A stretch of DNA of 64,000 nt from Candidatus Bilamarchaeum dharawalense (GTDB lineage Archaea > Micrarchaeota > Micrarchaeia > Anstonellales > Bilamarchaeaceae). The notes under the pieces are model-generated. The model was not told the DNA's origin. It ran no database searches and saw nothing but the letters and a program-made list of their open reading frames with translations. Positions 24,745-33,703 of the stretch are shown here, piece after piece; the stretch's first letter is position 1; every line of letters starts with the position of its first letter. The position numbers were made by a program, and so were the translations under genes. The stretch is taken from the NCBI GenBank assembly GCA_902386555.1, contig CABMJJ010000009.1, positions 409,870 through 473,869 of the forward strand. Reading direction: 5' to 3'.

Positions 24745-25074
24745 TTAGGCGCTTGAGGGAACTTTTTTTGGTAGGAGCACTTTTTCATAAACAATAACCA
24801 TACCAACCCAAAGAAGGACCAACGCTATTGCCATGGGAATACCGATGGTTAGGATCTCATTAATTAATACAGCAACACCTGCAGGATTGGACATGGCAGT
24901 AAGAAACGGCGGCCATGGAACCAGTTCGCCACTTGCAACATGATCAATTCCAAGTACCACCATACCACCTAGGATCATAGTATTGAGCCAGTTAACATGC
25001 CAGTTCTTTGGAAATTTTTTTCTGAAGATTGTTGTAAAGATACCTAAAACAGCTGGAGCGATAAAACATCCCAT
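24745..25074 (-). CDS. Small membrane protein (archaeal hypothetical)
   Basis: The 109-residue protein has three hydrophobic segments and the motif HVASGELVPWPPFLTA between the second and third, which I have the impression recurs in archaeal membrane proteins; I cannot name the family. The ATG at 25074 is preceded by GGTGATTTGA, a good SD. A very short open frame ends over this SD (see rejected items). Function unknown. Confidence 0.6.
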   Translation of the reverse strand: MGCFIAPAVLGIFTTIFRKKFPKNWHVNWLNTMILGGMVVLGIDHVASGELVPWPPFLTAMSNPAGVAVLINEILTIGIPMAIALVLLWVGMVIVYEKVLLPKKVPSSA

Positions 25075-25173
25075 TCAAATCACCTGTTTTTCATAAGTTG
25101 GATTGATAATAAAAATACAAGTATTATACCGATCCAGCACAAAATATTAAAAGAGGGAATAGGTAAGTAAGGT

Positions 25174-25554
25174 ATGAAATTATTGTTGTGTCTACTGGCC
25201 AGTATATTAATTGCTTCGCCTGTTTTTGCAGAGATTTCTTCTCGTTTAAATCCGGGTGAATGTATGGAATTGGTACCAGACCACGTGGCTTGCTGTGGTG
25301 ACAACAAATGCAGTACCAGTGCATTTGAGAAATGTGATGTTTGCCCAGAAGATTGTTTTTGTGCACCAAATTTTGAATGCCAACCACTGATGACTGATGA
25401 AAATGGAAATAGTCTTGCTGATGATCGTGGTTGTGCGCCAGCCGGCTATAACACCCAATTACCTGATAATACAGACACCAGCCAGGAACCAGCTTGTTGT
25501 GGCTCATTGATATTCATACTGGCACCATTAGCCTTAGGTGTATTCAAAAGATAG
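25174..25554 (+). CDS. Secreted Cys-rich protein with Cys-Cys C-terminal hydrophobic tail
   Basis: The 126-residue protein has a signal peptide ending in PVFA (about residue 19), a mature part with about 12 cysteines (CCGDNKCSTSAFEKCDVCPEDCFC region), a Thr/Asp-rich linker and the tail ACCGSLIFILAPLALGVFKR. The tail matches that of the protein at 8820-9173 (CCGS, hydrophobic, basic end). The Cys pair sits just outside the predicted membrane segment, where a lipid or processing enzyme could act; that is inference. AGGTAAGTAAGGT precedes the ATG. The stop lies 2 nt before the convergent beta-propeller gene. Confidence 0.72.
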   Translation: MKLLLCLLASILIASPVFAEISSRLNPGECMELVPDHVACCGDNKCSTSAFEKCDVCPEDCFCAPNFECQPLMTDENGNSLADDRGCAPAGYNTQLPDNTDTSQEPACCGSLIFILAPLALGVFKR

Positions 25555-25556
25555 CT

Positions 25557-27662
25557 TCACCACCCAAAAATCCCTTTGAAAAAGTCGATTATAATATCAA
25601 CAATTCCTTTTGGAGCCGGAGGTTCGGGTTGAGGATTGAGTTGGTTGCTTGTATCGTCTCCGGGTGGTTCTGGTTGTGGATTTATAGTTATCTCAGAACC
25701 AGGACTTCCTAGATCATTTGATTGTTCCTGTGATGTGTTTGCTTCATCTGGTTTCGATGTATTAGAATCTGGAACCAGGGTATCGTTCGGTAATGTTGGA
25801 ACTACAGAACCAGGTATATCTATGATTGATGGGATGGAAACATTAATTTGAGGAGGGGTAATCTCTGGGCCAGATTGATTTGTGGGTTGACTATCATTAA
25901 TGGATGGGGTAACGAACTTACCCACACTAATCGGCGAGATTTGTTTAACCAGAGAAAAATTAATGGATGTGTTAGATAGAGGAGAGTAGAAAGACACATT
26001 TTTCGTATTAAAGCTCCATTCGATATCTGCGTAAAGCGGTTTTCCGGTTTTTGATTTGATGTTTTTGGAAAGATGGACGACGTAGTCTGTATCGGTTTTT
26101 AACTGTTCATCAGGTACAAAGATGGCAATGTTGCTTGCAGCGGTTGTATGACCTGAAACCAACGTTCCAGATTTTTCACTTAACCAAAGTGTAGTGGAAT
26201 TTACAGTTTTATTGTCTAGTGCTTCGGTAAATATGGCATATGGTTCGAAGAATTCTTCCTTATACTGGTCAGCAAATGTTCCGTTTTCAGGATAGAATTT
26301 TTTAACAAAAATTACCGTGCTATCGAATTTTGGAAGATTAATCGCAAATTGATCTAGCCAGCTATAATCAGGAGTAGGGGAGTAGACAATCTTCTCAGAA
26401 GCCGCAGAAATATCTGGACCGCTGTTAATAGCAGGTATATTGGGGAGCTGATTTAGATATTCAAGGTCATAAACAAGAACATCACTACCATGAGGATCGC
26501 TAACACCATCGTTCTTGGCAGTTGAGATGAAACCAAATTTACCGTCACCAGAGATGGTCATTTTGGAGGGGTAGGCACCATTTGGTTTGGTAATATAATT
26601 CATGGCATCAGTGGTATAGAAGGTACTACCCTCTGAAAGTGAATAGTCTTCGATGGCCCCATCATATGGACCTATGACTTTTAGCCCGCCATATTTGTGA
26701 ATAACATAGATGGGTTTGTTGCCTGAATCAAGAAAATAACCAATTGTATAAAGGGTTTGTTCGTCAGGAGAAATGGCCAGTGTAACTGGAATATAGGTGG
26801 TGGAGATAACATGTTTTCCTTTGTCCTGGGTATTCATGGCGAAGATACCAGAATTTGTATTAACCACAGCATAGAGCATTTTACCATCTATACCGAGTGC
26901 CAAACTCCTAGTATACTGGTGGTAATCGCTTTGATTGCCTGGAAGCCAGTAAACATGAACCTTGTTTTCAGTCCAATCCAATTCGTATACACGCGATGTT
27001 TGCCACCAGGCACCATAATAAACCTTGGAACCATCTGGTGAGAATTCAAAACTCTGGAAGAATAGGTTCTGACCAGCGTCAAGATACCATGATTTGCCCT
27101 GGGAAAAATCCATTATCTTAACACCCGCATCGTGGGGATAGTAATAGTCCTCAAAACCAAGGTAAACTTTTCCATCTGGTGAGACATCCAGATGTTCTGA
27201 ATAAATGCCATCAAAACTAAAATAGTCGATTGGGTCCTGGGTGGTGGCATTCAAACGTACAATCCGAGTGAATTTGTTGTAATGCCCACCATAGGAATCA
27301 CTTTCGTAAACTGCCCAAGAAATCGAAACATAAACAAACTGACCATCTGGGGAAACTGCAATCGCATCGATATAACTATCTTTTTCTTCCGATTTGATTT
27401 TAGATACCACTTTTCTAGTGGAGGAATCAATTACAAGGGCCGGAGTAGCTGCAACATAAACATAGGGCCCGCTTTGTAGGATGAGATCGGAAACAATTGG
27501 GTTTATGGGATTGAGCTGGAAATTATTAACATCTAAATTATCCGTGGTATTTTGGGATGGTGTAACAGTCAAATCGGTTAAGGGAACTGTTGAAAACCCA
27601 GGTAGCGCCGCATAGGTAAAAGCAAATAATAATAAGATAAAACTTAGTTGTAAAAATTTCAA
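25557..27662 (-). CDS. Secreted beta-propeller surface protein
   Basis: About 701 residues. After a signal peptide (KFLQLSFILLLFAFTYA) come repeated blades with the VSPDG-x-x-V-Y motif (for example AVSPDGQFVYVS, DVSPDGKVYLGF, EFSPDGSKVYYG, AISPDEQTLYTI), typical of YVTN/WD-like propellers, then an Ig-like domain (about 470-570) and an Asn/Pro/Thr-rich stalk that ends with two NPQPEPP motifs and a short amphipathic helix. The TTG at 27662 follows GGTGAT and starts right before the signal peptide, so I prefer it to the upstream start at 27746. It is probably an adhesin or S-layer-associated protein. Confidence 0.75.
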   Translation of the reverse strand: MKFLQLSFILLLFAFTYAALPGFSTVPLTDLTVTPSQNTTDNLDVNNFQLNPINPIVSDLILQSGPYVYVAATPALVIDSSTRKVVSKIKSEEKDSYIDAIAVSPDGQFVYVSISWAVYESDSYGGHYNKFTRIVRLNATTQDPIDYFSFDGIYSEHLDVSPDGKVYLGFEDYYYPHDAGVKIMDFSQGKSWYLDAGQNLFFQSFEFSPDGSKVYYGAWWQTSRVYELDWTENKVHVYWLPGNQSDYHQYTRSLALGIDGKMLYAVVNTNSGIFAMNTQDKGKHVISTTYIPVTLAISPDEQTLYTIGYFLDSGNKPIYVIHKYGGLKVIGPYDGAIEDYSLSEGSTFYTTDAMNYITKPNGAYPSKMTISGDGKFGFISTAKNDGVSDPHGSDVLVYDLEYLNQLPNIPAINSGPDISAASEKIVYSPTPDYSWLDQFAINLPKFDSTVIFVKKFYPENGTFADQYKEEFFEPYAIFTEALDNKTVNSTTLWLSEKSGTLVSGHTTAASNIAIFVPDEQLKTDTDYVVHLSKNIKSKTGKPLYADIEWSFNTKNVSFYSPLSNTSINFSLVKQISPISVGKFVTPSINDSQPTNQSGPEITPPQINVSIPSIIDIPGSVVPTLPNDTLVPDSNTSKPDEANTSQEQSNDLGSPGSEITINPQPEPPGDDTSNQLNPQPEPPAPKGIVDIIIDFFKGIFGW

Positions 27663-27803
27663 AACATCACCCTGTGAGGAATAATAACTGAAATCATTAT
27701 TAATCGTCCTCATTTCCAAAACACGATAGGATTGGCCCGGGTACAAAAATATAACTTGGGAGCAGAGTATTGGTTTTTTATAAACTGTATAAGTAAGAAA
27801 GGT

Positions 27804-29216
27804 ATGCGTAGACTGGTCATCTTGGCTATTGTAATGATTCTACTCCTATCACCAGGATGTTGTAAGTTTACTGATGGTAACCAAACCCAACCAGTTAAAC
27901 CAAATATAACTGTGAATAAACCACCAATAGTGGAGTTGAAACTGAATGCGTCTGAGGGTTCTGCTCCGTTCGATCCGTCCTACACGTATAAATGCTATGA
28001 TCCAGAAGATGATCTTGTTTCCTGTGAAATACGTATAGATGGACAGACATTTGCAAGTGGAACCAATCAAAATGAACTCTTCCCAGAAGATTACACCTAC
28101 CCAGAATTCTATGAAGCCATTATCGGAACTGTGGGGGTGCATTCGCTTGAAATTAGGGCCATAGATGGAGAAAGGCAGATAGCAACAAAAGAAGTAAATT
28201 TTACTGTTTTGAAAGGTGCAAGGCTCATCGAACCAGGATGGTATAATTGTAATGGAATAACTAACCCACCATGTGATATTTTCCAACAGTACTATTGTGA
28301 TAAATTTAACCCAACAGATATGGAAGTTAGAAAAGCAGCATCGCAGGCAATTTCCAAACACCCAGGTGCATTTTCCATAAATCAAATCCTGGATGTTTAT
28401 GATTGGGTGCACTCCAATGTGTTCTATCAAAATGTCCCCATATCCATGTGGCCACCCTATTACCCAAATGAGACATTGAAAACAGGATCAGGGGATTGTA
28501 AAAACCAGGCAGTGCTTATTGCCTCTATGATAGAGGCAATCGGAGGCTCGGCACGGGTACTTTATATTCCTGAATGTAGACACGCGTTTGCAGAGGTATA
28601 TGTTGGAGATGATGCAGATACCGATGCCCTGAACAATGCTGTTTGGGCCCACTACCCCCAGGCATCGGATAAAGAAATACATTGGCACACATCAAAAAAT
28701 GCCAACGACGAAACAGAAAACTGGTTTATTCTTGATACTGCAGGGGGTTGGTTTCCAGGAGATACAATTTTAGACTGTTTAAATGCCTCACAAACATTTG
28801 CTTTGAGAGATTGTGAAGGAACAGAAGAATTAAATGCACCAGAAATTCGAGGGACAGAATATGGACCTAACATAAGAGTGAATGATAGCCAGGTCATACA
28901 ACCGGGTTGGGGATATCATTATTGGTTAATTCCAACTGGAGTACCAGATGATTATGAATGGTGCCATTATAGAGTTTTTGTGGAATCGCATTCGAGACTA
29001 ATTGACTGGTATGTTGTTGATGAAGAGGGCTACCAGGGTTTTAATCAATATGAGAGTTTTAGATATTATTATGGAGAGGAACAGGTACAGAGCGGATTCT
29101 GGGAATTCGACTGGACGAAACCGGATAAGTTTTATATCGCCATAAGAAATAGTAACGAACAGTATTCTGCAACGGTCAGGACCCAGGTAATTGAAACTTG
29201 CTACAAAGGTGGATAG
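27804..29216 (+). CDS. Transglutaminase-like lipoprotein
   Basis: The 470-residue protein starts with a lipobox-like signal (ILLLSPGCC), then an Ig/PKD-like domain (PPIVELKLNASEGSAPFDPS) and a transglutaminase-like domain with a full Cys-His-Asp set: Cys in GSGDCKNQAVLIASM, His in ECRHAFAEVYV and Asp in WFILDTAGGW. A beta-rich C-terminal domain follows. It would be an extracellular cross-linking or proteolytic enzyme. The ATG at 27804 follows AAAGGT; the longer open frame upstream has no signal. It is followed after 2 nt by the SdpI-like gene. Confidence 0.75.
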   Translation: MRRLVILAIVMILLLSPGCCKFTDGNQTQPVKPNITVNKPPIVELKLNASEGSAPFDPSYTYKCYDPEDDLVSCEIRIDGQTFASGTNQNELFPEDYTYPEFYEAIIGTVGVHSLEIRAIDGERQIATKEVNFTVLKGARLIEPGWYNCNGITNPPCDIFQQYYCDKFNPTDMEVRKAASQAISKHPGAFSINQILDVYDWVHSNVFYQNVPISMWPPYYPNETLKTGSGDCKNQAVLIASMIEAIGGSARVLYIPECRHAFAEVYVGDDADTDALNNAVWAHYPQASDKEIHWHTSKNANDETENWFILDTAGGWFPGDTILDCLNASQTFALRDCEGTEELNAPEIRGTEYGPNIRVNDSQVIQPGWGYHYWLIPTGVPDDYEWCHYRVFVESHSRLIDWYVVDEEGYQGFNQYESFRYYYGEEQVQSGFWEFDWTKPDKFYIAIRNSNEQYSATVRTQVIETCYKGG

Positions 29217-29218
29217 AA

Positions 29219-29854
29219 ATGAAGAAAATAGAATTGCTCCAGTTTGTGATAGTTGTTCTTGCATTTGTAATAAGTATTATTTTTTACTCACAGACACCCG
29301 ATGATGTCGCATCCCACTGGGGGATTGATGGCGAAGTAAATGGGTATATGCCTAAACTTCAGGGCTTGTTTTTTATACCAGTACTCCTGATTGTTCTTAC
29401 CTTGGTTTTACAGATAATTCCGAGAATAGACCCACTAAAATTAAACATTGACAAATTCAGAAAACACTATGATAATCTTATTGTTCTGCTGTTGATTTTT
29501 ATGGTGGCCATCCATTGCCAGATGGTTTTGTGGAACATAGGTATCAAAATAAGCATGAATCTAACACTGCCCTTGGGTTTGGGTGCTCTCTTTTTCTATA
29601 TTGGAATTGTTTTGGAACATGCTAAAAGAAATTGGACTGTGGGGATCAGAACCCCATGGACGATAAGTAATGATGAAGTATGGGACAAAACACACCGGGT
29701 GGGTGGTCGGTTGTTCAGAATAATTGGGATTGTTACTCTGCTGGGGGTAGTTTTCCAAAACTATGCTTGGTTAATCATTCTAGTACCGGTGGTCTTGGCG
29801 GTAATCTATCTGACAATCTATTCCTATATGGAGTATAAAAAATTGAAAAAATAA
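29219..29854 (+). CDS. DUF1648/SdpI-family membrane protein
   Basis: The 211-residue protein has six membrane segments. The N-terminal DUF1648 module is seen as PDDVASHWGIDGEVNGYMPK, and the C-terminal SdpI module has RTPWTISNDEVWDKTHRVGGRLF, its diagnostic motif. In Bacillus, SdpI gives immunity to a toxin and senses it; in archaea the role is not known. The ATG overlaps the SD region of the upstream lipoprotein gene (GGTGGATAGAAATG), so the two are co-transcribed. Confidence 0.88.
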   Translation: MKKIELLQFVIVVLAFVISIIFYSQTPDDVASHWGIDGEVNGYMPKLQGLFFIPVLLIVLTLVLQIIPRIDPLKLNIDKFRKHYDNLIVLLLIFMVAIHCQMVLWNIGIKISMNLTLPLGLGALFFYIGIVLEHAKRNWTVGIRTPWTISNDEVWDKTHRVGGRLFRIIGIVTLLGVVFQNYAWLIILVPVVLAVIYLTIYSYMEYKKLKK

Positions 29855-30097
29855 TTATTTTTTCCTAATCGAGATGAAAACTATCAGTGCGCCCAATAGG
29901 GTTAGTACATTCCCGAAAACAATGTCCAGTGCACCACCAATGTATGAATCGATAATAAGAAGCAGGATGCCAAGGGCATTCAGAGCAGGAAACATTTTTA
30001 CTATTTCTTTCTTTCCCTTAGAAATAGAAAGATATTGCACGAACCAACCCAGAGTGATTAAAACTAAACCTAGAACAGATAGATATTTGATGTCCAT
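29855..30097 (-). CDS. Three-helix small membrane protein
   Basis: The 80-residue protein consists of three hydrophobic helices with short charged turns (SKGKKEIVK) and a basic end (ISIRKK). It resembles the small SemiSWEET-like or generic three-helix proteins, but I cannot assign it. It is convergent with the SdpI-like gene, whose stop is directly adjacent. Expression is plausible, function unknown. Confidence 0.5.
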   Translation of the reverse strand: MDIKYLSVLGLVLITLGWFVQYLSISKGKKEIVKMFPALNALGILLLIIDSYIGGALDIVFGNVLTLLGALIVFISIRKK

Positions 30098-30136
30098 ACT
30101 TTTCGATTCTTGGTTAACTCTTTAATATTTTTGGAA

Positions 30137-31663
30137 TTAGAATGGGTAAAATGCTTCCATATATTCTGGGGGTCTGCCAGTCATACGAACAATGTGTGCA
30201 AAGTCACTAATTAGATTCAGTGTGCTCTGCGCGGCTTCGGGTGAGTGTAGGGCAACAGTTCGGATATATTGTGGGACATGACCACGGAAATATTTGGCAT
30301 AGAACATATCTCCATCGCTGTGGAAGATAATTGGGGTTGTTTGTACTCCATCGCCTTGGATTTCAGTTACTGCACGAACAAATGTCCACTCTGCAAGTCG
30401 TGCTGCCTGAGATTTGCCGTCCCTTCCATACCTAAATCTCCACATTAGATAGAAACTATTGAGTTTGTTTGGATCAATATCCCCAGATTCGGTAAGGCAG
30501 AATGGGTGGGCTTTTACTCCATCTATCTGGATTAGTGCTTGGGCAAATGATAGCACATTAGCGTTAACTAGGGTACGCATCGCGGCTTGACGTTGTATTT
30601 CTTCATGTAACGCAGTTGGATTGGTACGCTGTTCATTTAGCCAAACAGCAACAGCCATTTGGTTGTGAATGTCTGGTATGCCTAAGGTAATTGCATGGGA
30701 AACGTCCATGTGTCTGAAAATTAACTCCTTAAATTCTTCAAGATCAAAATCTCGGAAACGAGATTTGTCTGCAAGTAGAATTCCATAACCTAACCTTTTA
30801 CCAGGCCAGCATTCGGATTTTGAAAATGTACCAGTAACTAGTTCAACAGATGTGCTTCCTTCTTTCAAAATTTGTTCTACTGGATCAAATGTCTGGGTTT
30901 GGTCCCTCCTGAATCTTTCGTATGTGGGATCAGTTATACGATGAATCCGAATGTCATGTTTTTGATTTAAAGAATTGAGAATGTGAGTGACCGCATTGAA
31001 GGTACCAACATCCATGGCAGAACCAAGCGGATTACCAATGGTAGTATTTACGAATACGTAGCGAACCTGCTTTCCATGTTCTTCAATAGTATCTTCCATT
31101 ATTGAACGCAGGTGATCAGGATCAACAAGGCCGGTTTTTGGATTTAGGGGAATTGTAACAACATCAGCTTCAACATAGGCAGCTTCGGCTAGAAATAATG
31201 GGTAGGTCAGTTCAGGAACAAAAACTATGGCCCGATGTTTTTTACCGCCAGCAACTGCACCCATGTAAGCACGAACAACCCCACTTGAACCTGCACCAGT
31301 ATAGATAAACGCGTCTTTTTCATTTAAACGGGTGGATACCACCTGTTCTCCTGTGCCTTCTCCGATTATGTGAAGATTACGATGACGAAGTTCATCTCTT
31401 AAATCAGGATAACCGATGGATTGGGTATAGGATGGATCATTTTCAATTACTTTGAGAAGCGCCTCTTTAAGTCGGAGGGGTTGTTTGAGACCGAATTTAG
31501 TTGGATCGCCAAGGCTTGAATCTGCCATTATTAATGGCTTTCCGTATTTTGAATCAATAAGTAATCTTCTGGAAAAAAGATTTGCACGCTCTTTTATAGG
31601 AGTAACATCTGATAAACGTAAGCTGTGATCTGCTAATTCCTGAAAACGTCCTCCTCTAGCCAT
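30137..31663 (-). CDS. PLP-dependent aminotransferase, fold type I
   Basis: The 508-residue protein has the aminotransferase I/II core: TGAGSSGVVRAYMGAV (cofactor phosphate loop), VPELTYPLF, FVNTTIGNPLGSAMD and the Schiff-base lysine region TGTFSKSECWPGKRLGYG. It is longer than usual family members (about 400), with extra N- and C-terminal parts. I therefore do not assign a substrate. The ATG at 31663 follows GAGAGGT; the open frame extends upstream across a TATATAA box (31700-31709), which is more likely the promoter. Confidence 0.8.
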   Translation of the reverse strand: MARGGRFQELADHSLRLSDVTPIKERANLFSRRLLIDSKYGKPLIMADSSLGDPTKFGLKQPLRLKEALLKVIENDPSYTQSIGYPDLRDELRHRNLHIIGEGTGEQVVSTRLNEKDAFIYTGAGSSGVVRAYMGAVAGGKKHRAIVFVPELTYPLFLAEAAYVEADVVTIPLNPKTGLVDPDHLRSIMEDTIEEHGKQVRYVFVNTTIGNPLGSAMDVGTFNAVTHILNSLNQKHDIRIHRITDPTYERFRRDQTQTFDPVEQILKEGSTSVELVTGTFSKSECWPGKRLGYGILLADKSRFRDFDLEEFKELIFRHMDVSHAITLGIPDIHNQMAVAVWLNEQRTNPTALHEEIQRQAAMRTLVNANVLSFAQALIQIDGVKAHPFCLTESGDIDPNKLNSFYLMWRFRYGRDGKSQAARLAEWTFVRAVTEIQGDGVQTTPIIFHSDGDMFYAKYFRGHVPQYIRTVALHSPEAAQSTLNLISDFAHIVRMTGRPPEYMEAFYPF

Positions 31664-31750
31664 ACCTCTCGCCTTAAGAATAAATAATAGGTAGGGCGAT
31701 TGGTTTATATACATATTTACTGTTTTTACGACATATGGCGTAGGGATTCT

Positions 31751-32158
31751 ATGAAAATCAACGTGGCGGCCGGAATTATACAAAAAAATAACAAAATACT
31801 TATTGCTCAAAGAAAACAGGGGTGTAAAAGAGAACCGAACAAATGGGAATTTCCAGGGGGTAAAATTGAGAAGAACGAAACTCCAGAGAATGCGCTAAAA
31901 CGGGAGATAAAAGAGGAATTGGGGATGGATATTGTAGTTGGGGATTTGTTTGGAGAAAGTGCGAAAAAATACCCCAACGGAGACGAAATTATCCTCTCCT
32001 GTTATTTTGCTAAGTTAAAGAACAATAAAAAACCAAAATTAACCGGATGCCAAAAAATAGAGTGGGCTTCTTTGGAACAGCTTACTGGCTATGACTTTGC
32101 AGAAGCTGACCAGGCAATAATCAGTTTAATGAAAATGAAGAAAGAACAGGAGGATTAG
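31751..32158 (+). CDS. Nudix hydrolase, MutT-like
   Basis: The 135-residue protein has a complete Nudix box, GGKIEKNETPENALKREIKEELGM, with the REIKEE core, and the MutT-type start VAAGIIQKNNKILIAQRK. MutT-like enzymes clear 8-oxo-dGTP or other nucleoside diphosphate derivatives; with this short length a dNTP-cleaning role is plausible. The gene is divergent from the aminotransferase and may share the AT-rich TATATA region near 31702-31712. An upstream in-frame start at 31700 overlaps that promoter. Confidence 0.88.
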   Translation: MKINVAAGIIQKNNKILIAQRKQGCKREPNKWEFPGGKIEKNETPENALKREIKEELGMDIVVGDLFGESAKKYPNGDEIILSCYFAKLKNNKKPKLTGCQKIEWASLEQLTGYDFAEADQAIISLMKMKKEQED

Positions 32159-32180
32159 GATAAGCATTTATGTTACATGT

Positions 32181-32352
32181 ATTTATAAATAAAAAAAATT
32201 CAATAAATAGAATAGAAAATCATGCAAAGGTGAAAATATGAATAGACAATTTGGAATTTGCAAACAAAAACCATCAGGCATGATTTGGCTTTGGCGCGAT
32301 TGAATCTAATTCTTCTACAAGTGGAAGAGATACTCTAGGGGAGCTTCGGCTC
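32181..32352 (+). promoter_or_regulatory. Candidate trp attenuator leader of trpB2
   Basis: A TTTATAAAT box at 32182-32190 should start a transcript near 32210. It contains a short Trp-rich ORF (32238-32303) and then, after its stop, TTCTTC/GAAGAG (32310-32315 with 32324-32329), an exclusive alternative pairing AGAG/CTCT (32326-32329 with 32333-32336) and GAGC-TTCG-GCTC (32341-32352), followed by a T-rich stretch (AATTTTAAGTT). The order resembles bacterial leader-peptide attenuators. Structures are seen; regulation is inferred. Confidence 0.5.
32238..32303 (+). CDS. Candidate Trp-containing leader peptide upstream of trpB2
   Basis: The ATG at 32238 follows AAAGGTGA with ideal spacing. The 21-codon ORF has Trp codons at 17 and 19 (IWLWRD at its end), then stops with TGA at 32301. 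It lies 91 nt before the tryptophan synthase gene. Two near-adjacent Trp residues close to the end are the hallmark of trp leader peptides in bacteria. In archaea such a leader is not established to my knowledge, so I treat this as a strong candidate, not a proven one. Confidence 0.5.
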   Translation: MNRQFGICKQKPSGMIWLWRD

Positions 32353-32393
32353 GGTAATTTTAAGTTAACAAATAGAAAAAACGAGGTGTTAGT

Positions 32394-33698
32394 ATGATTG
32401 ATACAAAAGTATTACTGAATGAGGATCAGGTACCGAAAAAATTCTACAATATTCTGCCGGATTTACCCGAGGCATTGGCACCGCCACTTAATCCTGGAAC
32501 AAAAGAACCAATAAATCCATCTGACCTGGAAGCCATTTTCCCAAAAGAAGTAGTAAGACAGGAGGTTTCTTCTGAAAGATTTATCACAATACCAGACGAG
32601 GTGCGCGAGGCCCTTTTAAGAATGGGAAGACCAAGCCCGCTGATTCGTGCAAAACGGTTGGAGGAGAAGTTGAAAACCCCTGCCAGGATTTATTTTAAGC
32701 ATGAGGGATTAAACCCGTGTGGGAGCCATAAGCCAAACACTGCAATAGCACAGACTTATTATAACATGAAAGAAGGCGTGGAAAACCTTGCAACTGAAAC
32801 AGGAGCCGGCCAGTGGGGAACATCGCTAGCCTATGCCACCATGCTCTTTGGATTGAAGTGTACAATTTTCATGGTAAGAACCAGCTTTAGCCAAAAACCC
32901 TACCGCAAAAGCATGATTGGAGTATATGGTGCAACGGTGCATCCTTCGCCCAGTACCATTACAGATTATGGTAAAAAAATCTTGAAGGAAACACCAGAAC
33001 ACCCGGGCAGCCTTGGGATCGCAATAAGCGAAGCCATTGAAACTGTGGTCAAGGACAAAAATAAAAAAACCAAATATTCGCTCGGAAGTGTTCTCAACCA
33101 CGTACTTCTTCATCAAACAGTAATTGGACAGGAAACACGTGAACAGCTGGCCATGATTGATGAGAAACCAGATTATATGATCGGATGTGTTGGTGGTGGA
33201 AGTAATTTTGGTGGGATTGCCTTTCCTCTTATCTATGATAAGATAAAAGGGAAGAATAATTGTGAGTTTGTTGCCGTAGAACCAGTATCCTGCCCATCCA
33301 CAACCAAAGGAGAATACCGCTATGATTTCGGGGATACTGCAGGTATGACGCCACTTATAAAAATGTACACCTTGGGAAAAGAATTTGTACCATCACCAAT
33401 CCATGCAGGGGGATTGAGATACCATGGCATGGCCCCAACCGTTTCTCTTTTAGTGAAAAATAAAATGGTGAAGTCTGTGGCCTACCACCAGAAAGAGGTG
33501 TTTGAAGCGGCCATGACATTTGCCCAGACCGAGGGGATAATAGCAGCACCTGAATCTTCCCATGCCATAAAGGCAGCCATTGACAAAGCCCTGGAATGTA
33601 AACGAAAGAATGAACAGAAAACAATTGTATTTAACCTTAGTGGGCACGGGCTTCTGGACCTGGGGGGATACGACCAGTACCTAAGCGGAAAAATGTAA
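32394..33698 (+). CDS. trpB: Tryptophan synthase beta chain, TrpB2 type
   Basis: The 434-residue protein makes tryptophan from serine and indole using PLP. The cofactor lysine is in [11 protein letters not shown], and the phosphate-binding GGGSNFGG loop is present. The long N-terminus with [24 protein letters not shown] is typical of the TrpB2 subgroup, which often works without TrpA. No trpA, trpC or trpE lies nearby, so salvage of indole is plausible. ACGAGGTGTTAGT precedes the ATG. Regulation by an attenuator-like leader is discussed at 32181-32352. Confidence 0.93.
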   Translation: MIDTKVLLNEDQVPKKFYNILPDLPEALAPPLNPGTKEPINPSDLEAIFPKEVVRQEVSSERFITIPDEVREALLRMGRPSPLIRAKRLEEKLKTPARIYFKHEGLNPCGSHKPNTAIAQTYYNMKEGVENLATETGAGQWGTSLAYATMLFGLKCTIFMVRTSFSQKPYRKSMIGVYGATVHPSPSTITDYGKKILKETPEHPGSLGIAISEAIETVVKDKNKKTKYSLGSVLNHVLLHQTVIGQETREQLAMIDEKPDYMIGCVGGGSNFGGIAFPLIYDKIKGKNNCEFVAVEPVSCPSTTKGEYRYDFGDTAGMTPLIKMYTLGKEFVPSPIHAGGLRYHGMAPTVSLLVKNKMVKSVAYHQKEVFEAAMTFAQTEGIIAAPESSHAIKAAIDKALECKRKNEQKTIVFNLSGHGLLDLGGYDQYLSGKM

Positions 33699-33703
33699 TT
33701 TTT

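Noticed and set aside
25080-25140. Very short hydrophobic open frame ending over the SD of the gene at 24745-25074
   Set aside because: It would start with TTG and give about 20 residues; no SD or well-placed TATA box could be found. The overlap of its TGA with the SD may be chance.
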